Assembly: GCF_004327355.1 (NCBI RefSeq) | Contig: NZ_QJUM01000014.1 | Span: 80,468 to 144,467, forward strand | Source: Phytopseudomonas dryadis | GTDB lineage: Bacteria; Pseudomonadota; Gammaproteobacteria; Pseudomonadales; Pseudomonadaceae | Direction of reading: 5' to 3' | Length of the DNA stretch: 64,000 nucleotides | In this document: in pieces, positions 11,801-18,644 of the stretch | How the letters are laid out: the number at the start of each line of letters is the position of its first letter | Position numbering within the stretch: the stretch's first letter is position 1 | The notes under the pieces: model-generated | What the model saw: the letters and a program-made list of their open reading frames with translations, nothing else | Database searches by the model: none | What the model was told of the DNA's origin: nothing | Made by a program: the position numbers and the translations under genes

Positions 11801-12738
11801 CGAACCTCCAGGCCCTCCGGCTGTGCATGACCGACCATCATGTGCTCGCGCCAATCGAAGCGGCGGGTGGTTTCGCCAATCCGGTTGCGTACCTCGATCA
11901 GGTCACCCTCATCGTTGAACCCGTAGGTTACCAGCCAGTCCAGACCCTGCTGGGCAGGATCCAGCCCGGTAGGAACTGCGCCATCCAGGTTGGCCAGGAT
12001 GACGCCAAGCAGGCGAATGCCACTGTCACCTGGCCGGCCGTGAAAAACCTGTTGATAAACCAATGCATAACTACGCCCTGCACTGTCCTGTACGCTTTTC
12101 AGATGGCCATCGGCGCTCCAGCTGAACTCGGTGCGGTAGCCGTTGCTGTCGAAGCAGGCGTGTAGTCGCCAGTGGGCACCGTCTCTCTGCAGGAAATGGT
12201 AAAAGGTACTGTCACGCAAGACGATGATCGAACCGGCGTGCTGCTGGATCGACTCGGGGATCGCCATCCAGCGTGGTGGCCAGGGGCTGAACGAGGTCTT
12301 TTCGTCCGTCATCCCTCCGCGACGTATCCATAGCCTCTCGCTACCGGAATAGGCCTCGGCTCCTGGAGGCAGCGCGGGGAATCGAATACGTCTGCCCTGA
12401 GAATCGATCAGCACCAGTGCATCGTCAGATACCTCTAGGCCTAGGCCCTCGCCAGGCAAGGCCCAGCCTTGGCCAAGACTGCCGACAGCTGGGTTGCTGG
12501 ATACATAGGTGCGTACAAAGGCGAAAGGTGCCGGAGCCGGTAACGCGAAATCAACCTCACCAGGTAGCAGCTTTACGCCGAGCATGGGATTGACCGGCTG
12601 GCCTGCCGCAGGGCTACAGGCTGAGGGTCGATCGGCCTTGCCGACTGCGGCACTGCCGACAAATACATTGGGCGAGCCCGTGGTGATCACGGAGCCGGCC
12701 ACCTTGTGACCGATATGGGAAACCGGAAGGCCACTCAT
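8821..12738 (-). CDS. Rhs family type VI secretion effector with PAAR-like N-terminus
   Basis: 1305-residue polymorphic toxin. The N-terminal ~45 residues (HIGHKVAGSVITTGSPNVFV) are PAAR-like, which would cap a T6SS spike. Next comes the DUF6531-type start (NPMLGVKLLPGEVDFALPAP), then many YD repeats (for example YDAFGRLTAFKDPLGR) that build the cocoon. The core ends with two DPxG motifs 18 residues apart (DPIG…DPLG), the autoproteolysis signature. The remaining ~169 residues form the variable toxin: very Gly/Ser rich with Cys-containing segments, of no family I know. A good ribosome site (AAAGGA) precedes the ATG. No vgrG or chaperone gene is adjacent in the window. Confidence 0.9.
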   Translation of the reverse strand: MSGLPVSHIGHKVAGSVITTGSPNVFVGSAAVGKADRPSACSPAAGQPVNPMLGVKLLPGEVDFALPAPAPFAFVRTYVSSNPAVGSLGQGWALPGEGLGLEVSDDALVLIDSQGRRIRFPALPPGAEAYSGSERLWIRRGGMTDEKTSFSPWPPRWMAIPESIQQHAGSIIVLRDSTFYHFLQRDGAHWRLHACFDSNGYRTEFSWSADGHLKSVQDSAGRSYALVYQQVFHGRPGDSGIRLLGVILANLDGAVPTGLDPAQQGLDWLVTYGFNDEGDLIEVRNRIGETTRRFDWREHMMVGHAQPEGLEVRYEWDQHTPAGKVLRQTERDGLTRDYHYLADRTEVVDSLGRRQCFVFEGEGGERRWVSHIRADGSRVEFTYDAFGRLTAFKDPLGRPGHARFDGQGRRSELVEPGKASTRYFLDEETGAVTGLRDADERFWQLQRDQRGNLLCLIDPMGTETRFEYGDTRLPNRVTRIVDAKGGSKTFTWNRFGLLQAQTDCSGNTTTFGHDQEGRLIWRQDPSMQRKSFTYDRLGRLTAIQLDAQTVIRYRHDRQGRVVSIEGAQQRNVKLSWDRFGRLCEVVDPAGAHQHYQYDAAGRLVEISNENGARSRMSYDVMDRLISECGFDGGVRRYGYDAVGNLLERQESDGSIIRYEYDGNDRLISRHLPATEAAPAISEHFRWSAAGLLQSVSTPQSEIRFHYDAAGRLIQESQWQGETWFYAIDHSLDPLGNRERSRYGDAPPVTWLLYGSGYLHGMLAGNLELAFERDAQHREIHRDARLRDGTPLFSQSSEYDTLDRLQGSTLMVAGHSNWVRRYAYDIHGHLVGVADNQGDDIRYAYDPRGRLLASRRGEQPAVRYAFDPAGNRLDPQHPETLIQDNRLVSLDGNQFRYDSVGNLLECRRADGRHLQFAYDGAQRLVRLDLTDEQGGTLQARYGYDGLSRRILKQVLRDGQLQTTRYGWDGDALCAEDDGSSRRTTVHLPNSFIPLVRIEHRQDADSPELLAMRRMFAEQGESFPEASRPQARDIRQACFHNDHLGTPLRLSDSHGDLLWQAQNDDWAALQEEQGEYPQPIRFQGQYLDEESGLHYNRYRYYDPTAGRYLTRDPIGLVAGLHAYRYSEMPTQGIDPLGLWDFLVNDPGLQQRASLGMHMLKNGATPEQIQEAMKPQPNPIQGTLSLDGSLSGHGIGGGSVSIGGAVGKKGSDNLPNLCFYIMTCQTLGPGAAGGIGINGTASNAAPTTGQTYSVGGFGTGGFLGKFGGSVLSNINKPSEVSLTGSIGLGGGGAGGVMTCQQYQYCVRD

Positions 12739-12908
12739 GGTGTAATCCTTTACTGCATCTGAATGGACGGGAGCCAGGCGTGGCTACCGCTCGTTCCGAC
12801 AGCCATGCGATCCCTACGTTCCCTGCAAAAAAGACAAAGTTTCGGCACTTCCCTTGTCGGCCGCAATCCTGTTGCTTCGGTAATGTCGGCAGCTTCACAT
12901 TGCCGACG

Positions 12909-12928
12909 TCACTTGCCGATGCAGAAGC
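12909..12928. other. Attachment site distal to mnmE (att repeat copy 1)
   Basis: Minus-strand TTCTGCATCGGCAAGTGA (12926-12909) matches the last codons and stop of mnmE (TTCTGCATCGGGAAGTGA at 40320-40303) in 17 of 18 bases. The two bases beyond it also match. In this frame it would encode FCIGK-stop, the C-terminus of MnmE. It is taken as the displaced original 3' end of mnmE. Confidence 0.85.
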
Positions 12929-12984
12929 GGCGATTTCTATGTATCCAATTGATTTTTAATTGAATTTTTATGTTTCTCAATGCG

Positions 12985-13052
12985 CTTGGACCTATTCTTG
13001 GACCCAAAAGCCAAGCGTGTCCCTTGGTAGCGGCGGATGGCCCATCTTGGAC
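12985..13052 (+). repeat. CTTGGAC repeats, probable integrase arm-type sites (distal end)
   Basis: CTTGGAC occurs at 12985-12991, 12997-13003 and 13046-13052. Similar copies lie at the other island end (40131-40191). Short repeats flanking both core sites are the usual layout of tyrosine-recombinase arm sites. The rest of 12739-13323 shows an AT-rich patch (12950-12975) and no convincing gene. Confidence 0.5.
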
Positions 13053-13323
13053 ACTCCCCGCGCACTCGTTGCCGGTGCTGCGCGCCAGCAAGCGGTCTGA
13101 TCAAGGACGGCGAACATGGCCATCGGCGTTCACCAACGTCCAATGACTGTAGCGGAGGCTCATTTTCCCACCTCCTGATCCGGAAGACCAAGGATGTTGT
13201 CCCCTGCTTCAGCTCGAAAAAACGGGAGGAGCGCAGTTCGGATTGTTGGCTGCGGCAGCGGTGATGCCGGGGTGAGATGACGGCTCCTTTGGCCAGTTGG
13301 CCGATACCGACAGGAGCCTCACC

Positions 13324-14511
13324 ATGTCACACCAAACTTCAGACATCATCACCCCGAAAGCCCTGTTGCTCGATGAGCGGCTGACGCCATTGGAGCGCAA
13401 CGCCTGGCTGACTTTCCGTGCGCTGGCCAGCAGCGATGGCACCGTGGTCCTCAGCTACGACGCACTACGCAAATACCTGCCCAGCGCACCGGGCAGCAAG
13501 CGGGCGGCCCTTGAAACCGTGTCCAGGGCCGTGCTGTGCTTGCGGCTGTCCACGTGGATTGCGCTGGTCGAGTACCGCCGCAACCCGATGACCGGCTTTT
13601 CCATGGCCAGCCGTTATGCCGTGCGCAATCAACCGCTGACCTTCGTCGAAGCATGCCTGGAAGACGACGATTACCTGCCGTTGCTCGAACGGGCACTCAA
13701 CCATACCAGTGCGACGATTCGCCATTTGGCTCAGTCCATCCTCAACGAGGCCATGCGTTCTCCCGACAAGCTGCAGATGTTGCCTGCGGCGGTGCGTGAG
13801 CGGTTCGAGCGGCTGCGGCGCAATGATGATGATCACGATCCTGGTGGCCCAGGTGGGCCAATTCCACGCGACGGTCGCCAGACCATCAAGAACGGGCACG
13901 TCGAAGCCGGGGAGGACATTCCGAAGTCCGCACCGCCATCCACTGCAACAGTACGTGCTGTAGAAAAAGAAGTATTAAAAGAAGTACATACGTACCGGCC
14001 ACGGTCCGACGTACAGGCATGCAGGTCGGATTTGCCAACTCGCTTCAGGCAACTGCCGCAAGATCAGCAGCAGATCCTCTTGGCGCGTCTCAAGGGCCTG
14101 CCTCTGGAGCAACGCCAGGCCGTGCTGGCTGAGTGGGACGTGCGTTGCGAAACGGGTTGTGTGCATAACGCCATCGCCTACCTTTATGGGCTGATCAAGA
14201 AGGCGGTAAACGGTGCGTTCAAGCTGTGGGCGGCGCGCAAGCTTGCCCCACAGCAGGCCCCTGCACAGGCGGTCGCCAGCGGATTACCCGCCTCGGCGCC
14301 TACTGCTCCTTCACCGCCCGTCGTCCAACCAGCCAAACCCGCGTCTCGCGAGGTAGTGCAGCGACAAATGGAACAGATTCGGCGCATCCTGCAGACACCA
14401 CCCAAATCGGTCGGGCAGATCATCGAGGACCTGGCTTGCAACGGAATGCAGCCTACACGGACCAGGGGGTTGTACGTCACTGGAAAGCTCGAATCACTTG
14501 GCACAACGTAA
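13324..14511 (+). CDS. STY4528-like pathogenicity-island replication protein
   Basis: 395-residue protein starting MSHQTSDIITPKALLLDERL (ATG 13324, AGGAG 8 bases upstream; a longer in-frame start at 13297 lacks a ribosome site). The N-terminal half looks like a winged-helix replication initiator (LTPLERNAWLTFRALASSDG, YDALRKYLPSAPGS). The middle is low-complexity and polar. It resembles the STY4528 family found on integrative elements in Pseudomonas and Salmonella; that assignment is from memory of the N-terminal pattern. It may support replication or maintenance of the excised island. Confidence 0.65.
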   Translation: MSHQTSDIITPKALLLDERLTPLERNAWLTFRALASSDGTVVLSYDALRKYLPSAPGSKRAALETVSRAVLCLRLSTWIALVEYRRNPMTGFSMASRYAVRNQPLTFVEACLEDDDYLPLLERALNHTSATIRHLAQSILNEAMRSPDKLQMLPAAVRERFERLRRNDDDHDPGGPGGPIPRDGRQTIKNGHVEAGEDIPKSAPPSTATVRAVEKEVLKEVHTYRPRSDVQACRSDLPTRFRQLPQDQQQILLARLKGLPLEQRQAVLAEWDVRCETGCVHNAIAYLYGLIKKAVNGAFKLWAARKLAPQQAPAQAVASGLPASAPTAPSPPVVQPAKPASREVVQRQMEQIRRILQTPPKSVGQIIEDLACNGMQPTRTRGLYVTGKLESLGTT

Positions 14512-14524
14512 GGCATGACCTTAC
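14508..14524. promoter_or_regulatory. Inverted repeat upstream of higA-like gene (possible operator)
   Basis: GTAAGG-CATGA-CCTTAC, a perfect 6-bp inverted repeat overlapping the stop codon of the preceding gene. It lies about 60 bases before the HigA-like start. An autoregulatory operator is plausible but unproven. Confidence 0.4.
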
Positions 14525-14540
14525 ACTGAGAACATGGTGA

Positions 14541-14559
14541 AACCGGCGTTTGGCCGGTT
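14541..14559. other. Stem-loop between replication gene and higA-like gene
   Basis: AACCGGC…GCCGGTT perfect 7-bp stem with a short loop, not followed by a T run. It could be a weak terminator or part of the HigA control region. Confidence 0.35.
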
Positions 14560-14582
14560 CCTGTCACGGGGGAATTCACGCC

Positions 14583-14867
14583 ATGCCCATGTACGATCCA
14601 CCGCATCCTGGCGAGTCCCTGCGCGAGGACGTGTTGCCTGCCATCGGCCTGAACATCACCGCCCTGGCCGAACATCTTGGCTATTCACGGGGCCAGCTCT
14701 CCACTGTGTTGAACGGCCGCGCGGCCATCAGCGCCGACCTGGCCCATCGGCTGGAACTGGCGGGGCTGGGCTGTGCGAGCCAGTACTTGAGAGAGCAGAT
14801 CGCCTACGACCTGTGGCAGGCTAGGCAGCGGCCCCATCCGCTGATCAAGCGTCTGCGCACCAGGTGA
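14583..14867 (+). CDS. HigA-like XRE antitoxin/regulator without a partner toxin
   Basis: 94-residue helix-turn-helix protein. The N-terminus PMYDPPHPGESLREDVLPAI and the helix-turn-helix GLNITALAEHLGYSRGQLS are the HigA/VapI signature. HigA genes normally follow a ~90-codon higB toxin gene. Here the 71 bases upstream cannot hold one and none follows, so this is an orphan that may act as a transcriptional regulator of the island. Start chosen at 14583; ATG 14589 is also possible. Confidence 0.85.
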   Translation: MPMYDPPHPGESLREDVLPAIGLNITALAEHLGYSRGQLSTVLNGRAAISADLAHRLELAGLGCASQYLREQIAYDLWQARQRPHPLIKRLRTR

Positions 14868-15616
14868 AGTCGCTGGCTGCGCCACTACGTGTGGAACTGC
14901 ATCAACCGATTCGGTTGAAAGTCTGCTGCAACTGGCGATTTCCGCTCTGGGGCCGTCACTGCCCGCCGCAGTGACGGCCCGGCGAACCGCAGCAACAATG
15001 CGGGGTGGCGAAGCTTCCTATTGAATGCGGCGCACGTGATGATGCCCCCGCATACTAGCCTTGCAATGACCTGCCGGTGGGTATGAACACCGGAACCCTG
15101 GCGCGGGGCAGCAAGCGCCACATGGAGCATCGCCATGCTTTCCATGCCGTCCCTGTACGGTTGCCTCGATAGCGCAGGTTCCTGCAAGCGCTGATCCGGT
15201 TCACTGGACGGAACCATCCCAGGCACACCCCAAGCTCATTCGGTATGCCGCCCTACCCATGGGCAGAGCTTTCCTCATCTTCGGTGCGCTTCATCCCACC
15301 ATCTTTGTCGCCAGGCGTCATTTGGCGTTTTGTCATCCAAGGCGTTCGTTGCCGGTCGCCTCGACCTGGCACGACATGCCTGCACCTTTTTCCATCACCC
15401 CACAGGAGGTATCCATCCCAGCACATCGCGTTGTCGTCCCTTGTACTTCCTCCGCCTGGTCTTCTCACAGGAAGCACGGCGGATGCCTCATTCGAGGCCA
15501 CAGGTGAACTGAGCACCTGGCCCTTGCCCTTCGGGGATCTCGCCTTAGCGAGTTGGCACAAACACTGACCCTTGTATCTCAGCCGGATAACCGACAACCG
15601 ATGGAGGAACGCTCCG
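14868..15616. other. 749-bp stretch without a convincing gene
   Basis: It contains a strong hairpin (GGGCCGTCACTG at 14950-14961 pairing with CAGTGACGGCCC at 14969-14980, loop 7) shortly after the higA-like gene. Short open frames on both strands look like shadows, with no ribosome sites. It may hold a remnant of integrative-element leader sequence; nothing else is recognised. Confidence 0.4.
14950..14980. terminator. Strong 12-bp-stem hairpin after higA-like gene
   Basis: Perfect 12-bp inverted repeat with a 7-base loop and GC-rich stem, 83 bases past the higA-like stop. There is no U run, so it is a possible terminator or structural element. Confidence 0.4.
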
Positions 15617-16480
15617 ATGGACGACCTGACCTATACCCTGCGACAACTCTGCCTGCGCAACCGCGACGGCAGCCATGCGACTCAGGCTGACCGGCAGCGC
15701 TCGCTGAGCCTGGCCGCTCGCCAGTTGCGTGAGGCGGGCTTTCGGCAGATGCGTGCCACCTCGCTGAAGGGCAAGCATGTCGAAGCCCTGCTGCAACGCT
15801 GGCAAACTGAAGGCCTGTCTGCCGGCACGCTGAAGAACCGTATGGCGCATTTGCGCTGGTGGGCCGAGAAGGTTGGCAAGGCAGGCATCCTGCCGGCAGA
15901 CAACACCAAGTTGGGCATTCCCGAACGACGCTATGTGACCAATGAAAGCAAGGCTAAGGAACTGGGTGATGGGTCGGACAGGATCACCGACTCTCATGTC
16001 CGCATGAGCCTGCGTTTGCAAGCCGTTTTCGGTTTGCGGCGGGAAGAGTCCATCAAGTTCCAGCCCCGCTATGCTGACCGTGGCGACCATATCGCCATCA
16101 AGGGATCATGGGCCAAAGGCGGGCGCGATCGGACGGTGATTATCACGATGCCGGAACAACGTGCGGTACTGGATGAGGCCCATCGCTTGGCAGGCCTGGG
16201 ATCACTGATTCCATCGCACAAGACCTACATCCAGCAGCGGCATGTCTATGACGGACAGTGCAAGGCGGCAGGGCTGAGCAACATGCATGGGTTGCGGCAT
16301 CGGTATGCGCAGATGCGGTATGAGGTATTGACGGGATGGAGGTCGCCAGCGGCGGGCGGCCTCAGTACGGTGCAATTGGATTCGTCTCAACACCTGCTGG
16401 ATCAGCAAGCCCGACAACAGATCAGCCGTGAACTGGGACATGAGCGTGCGAAAGTAACGGCGATCTATCTGGGAACGTGA
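15617..16480 (+). CDS. Integrase-domain protein (PF12834/PF12835-type tyrosine recombinase)
   Basis: 287-residue recombinase starting MDDLTYTLRQLCLRNRDGSH (ATG 15617, GGAGG 9 bases upstream). The N-terminal SAM-like DNA-binding part is followed by a catalytic part with Arg in FGLRREESIKF, HGLRHRYAQM (H-x-x-R), ELGHERAKVTAIYLGT (His and the Tyr nucleophile). This family occurs on integrative elements in Pseudomonas and is unrelated in sequence to the P4-type integrase at 38.9 kb. Its position inside the island suggests a relic of a second element or a helper recombinase. Confidence 0.85.
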   Translation: MDDLTYTLRQLCLRNRDGSHATQADRQRSLSLAARQLREAGFRQMRATSLKGKHVEALLQRWQTEGLSAGTLKNRMAHLRWWAEKVGKAGILPADNTKLGIPERRYVTNESKAKELGDGSDRITDSHVRMSLRLQAVFGLRREESIKFQPRYADRGDHIAIKGSWAKGGRDRTVIITMPEQRAVLDEAHRLAGLGSLIPSHKTYIQQRHVYDGQCKAAGLSNMHGLRHRYAQMRYEVLTGWRSPAAGGLSTVQLDSSQHLLDQQARQQISRELGHERAKVTAIYLGT

Positions 16481-16540
16481 GATTCCCATCGGGCAATCTC
16501 TTGCAACACGAGCTGCTCCCAGCAATTTGACGGATCAATC

Positions 16541-18643
16541 CTATGAATCACCCCTGGCGAGCACAAACAGATGCCGCTTTGCGCGTGTTGCAGCGACGTG
16601 CAATAGGCAACGTTCGGAAACCTCCGTGTCGTCTGTGACACCGACATCTTCGTCATGGCTGAACTGCTCGGCATACTGCCTAGCGCCGCGATAGCCAGCC
16701 AGGATGACGATGTCAAATTCCAGTCCCTTGACGCGATGCATGGTGGCCAGTCGGATACCCGTTTCCGCAGGATCATCCGTCGTGCCGTGATCCAGCCTGA
16801 GACAAGCTACACCGCGTTGCCGCAAGGCCAGTGCCAGTGCATCCAGATCTTCATTGGTGCGGGCCGTGACGCAAATGCGCCGGGCCTCGATATCATCGGC
16901 TTTGCCATGTTCAACTACGGACAGGATGTGCTCCACGTCCTGTTGCAATGAAGCGGATGGAAAGACTTCTGGCAAGTCGCCGTGGGTCAATGACCGATAG
17001 CCGCGCAAGCTGTCGATGTTTCCATCCAGGTCGTCGATCTCGATACCTTCCAACTGCGCGCAGGCCCAACGTCGAATCTCATCGGTGGTCCGGTAGTTGA
17101 CCTTGAGGGTACGGCTGCGACCTCTTACCTCGATCCCCACCTGTCCAAGCGTCACCTTGTGACGATAGATGCGCTGGTGGGCATCGCCGACGATGAACAA
17201 ATCGTTCTCGGCCGTGGGCACAGCCGTGCGAATCAAGGTATAGGCAGCGACGCTGATGTCCTGCGCCTCGTCCACTACCATGGCCCGAATGCCCAGTTGC
17301 GGCTTTTCCTGCACTATCAGTTGGCAGGCTTCCCGGAAGGCTTCTTCCGGCTCGCGAAGGTTGGCCGCGTGCAATTGCGCTCGATATTCGGCAAACACCG
17401 GCCACAATGCCTTGCGCTGCAAACGGCCCAATTGCCCGCCACGTCCGATGCGACGGGCGCGCATGTAATCCTCCGCCGTTTCGCAACCTTGGGGCAGGAT
17501 CACGCGCTCGTACTCCGCCCTCAGGAAAGCGGTGCTGTAGGCAGAGCCTGCGGGCAGCGCGGACAAGGCGGCTTGCCAGAAGCCACGTCGCTGTTTCTCG
17601 TCATAGAGCAGCGCATAGGGATAGCCGAAGCGGCGCAGCAGGCCTGACGCCCATTGATCCAGGTTGACCACCTGGATTTTGGCCAATTCCTGCGGCGAGC
17701 ACAGTAGAGACAGGTTGTGACGGATGTCTTCGGCCAACGTGCGAGTAAAGGTGGTGAAGATGACCGGGCGTCCTGGAAGGTCTGCATATTGCTTGGCCAA
17801 CCACCTGGCTCTATGCATGGCAACCACCGTCTTGCCGGTGCCGGCGCCACCGGTGACCTTGACGGGACCGCTCTTGTTGCCTTCCACCAGTTTGCGTTGG
17901 CTCGGATGCAGGAACACGCGCCAGCGCTCCAGTGGGGCGGCCAGTAAAGCGTCCAGATCACTGTCATCAGTAAGGACCACGAAGTGACGCCGTGTGCTGT
18001 CGCGCGTCAAAGCCGCGCCAAAATCTTGGGGGTCGACCGTTTCGGCGGGTGCCCGCTCGGCCAGTATCCTGTCCAGCGGCTCGCCGGCGGCAAACAGATA
18101 CAGGGCCTCGAAGGCTTCATCCGGCAACTGCGCTTCGAGGGCTTCCAAGTCGGCTTCCGATACAGCCGCTCGCACGGCTGCCAGGCGTTCCTCCGGCACG
18201 CCCAGTTTACGGATTTCCCGGTCGCGCAGGCCCGCAAACAAGCCCTCGCTCGGGAATGCTTCGGCCAAGGTTGTCTCATCGGCGGTCAGGGATTGCGTTT
18301 CCTGTACCGCATAGACTTGCAGGCTGCCCACGTCCGGGTGAATCGCGACGCGGTGGCGCCTGGCCCACTGATAAGCATCGTCGTGACGATCCACCCACAA
18401 CAGGCAATACACATCACCTGTTTCCGGTTTGAGGATGATGCCGCGCAGATTGTCGTTGATGCGCACCGAGCGCATGTTGGTATCGGCGGCATCATTGATG
18501 CGCTCGTAGTTGATACCGCTGGCCAGCGGGTTCTGCCGGAACTTGGCGACGAAGGTCAGCACCGCCTGTTGGTTCTGGCGCGGAATCCTGGCGAACGATT
18601 TCAGAAAGTCGTCCGACATGGCGATCTTGGGTGAAAGTGCCAT
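16541..18643 (-). CDS. SF1 (UvrD/PcrA-like) helicase with RelE-like N-terminal domain
   Basis: 700 residues. The first ~100 (FLKSFARIPRQNQQAV, then VYCLLWVDRHDDAYQWARRH) have the pattern of RelE/ParE-superfamily toxins. The rest is an SF1 helicase: Walker A GGAGTGKTVVA (~266), DEAQ box VVDEAQDIS (~457), VNYRTTDEIRRW (~516), HRVKGLEFDIVILAG (~635) and VAATRAKRHLFVLA near the end. It is the last gene of the eight-gene run, one base after the giant helicase, with AAGGA before its ATG. Likely a 3'-5' DNA translocase; whether the RelE-like part is an active RNase is unknown. Confidence 0.85.
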   Translation of the reverse strand: MALSPKIAMSDDFLKSFARIPRQNQQAVLTFVAKFRQNPLASGINYERINDAADTNMRSVRINDNLRGIILKPETGDVYCLLWVDRHDDAYQWARRHRVAIHPDVGSLQVYAVQETQSLTADETTLAEAFPSEGLFAGLRDREIRKLGVPEERLAAVRAAVSEADLEALEAQLPDEAFEALYLFAAGEPLDRILAERAPAETVDPQDFGAALTRDSTRRHFVVLTDDSDLDALLAAPLERWRVFLHPSQRKLVEGNKSGPVKVTGGAGTGKTVVAMHRARWLAKQYADLPGRPVIFTTFTRTLAEDIRHNLSLLCSPQELAKIQVVNLDQWASGLLRRFGYPYALLYDEKQRRGFWQAALSALPAGSAYSTAFLRAEYERVILPQGCETAEDYMRARRIGRGGQLGRLQRKALWPVFAEYRAQLHAANLREPEEAFREACQLIVQEKPQLGIRAMVVDEAQDISVAAYTLIRTAVPTAENDLFIVGDAHQRIYRHKVTLGQVGIEVRGRSRTLKVNYRTTDEIRRWACAQLEGIEIDDLDGNIDSLRGYRSLTHGDLPEVFPSASLQQDVEHILSVVEHGKADDIEARRICVTARTNEDLDALALALRQRGVACLRLDHGTTDDPAETGIRLATMHRVKGLEFDIVILAGYRGARQYAEQFSHDEDVGVTDDTEVSERCLLHVAATRAKRHLFVLARGDS

Positions 18644-18644
18644 T

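Noticed and set aside
12763..12963. 66-codon open frame crossing the distal att site
   Set aside because: It has no family resemblance or ribosome site and spans the recombination junction.
14885..15226. 113-codon open frame on the minus strand
   Set aside because: No ribosome site, composition typical of a shadow frame in GC-rich DNA, and it spans a hairpin.
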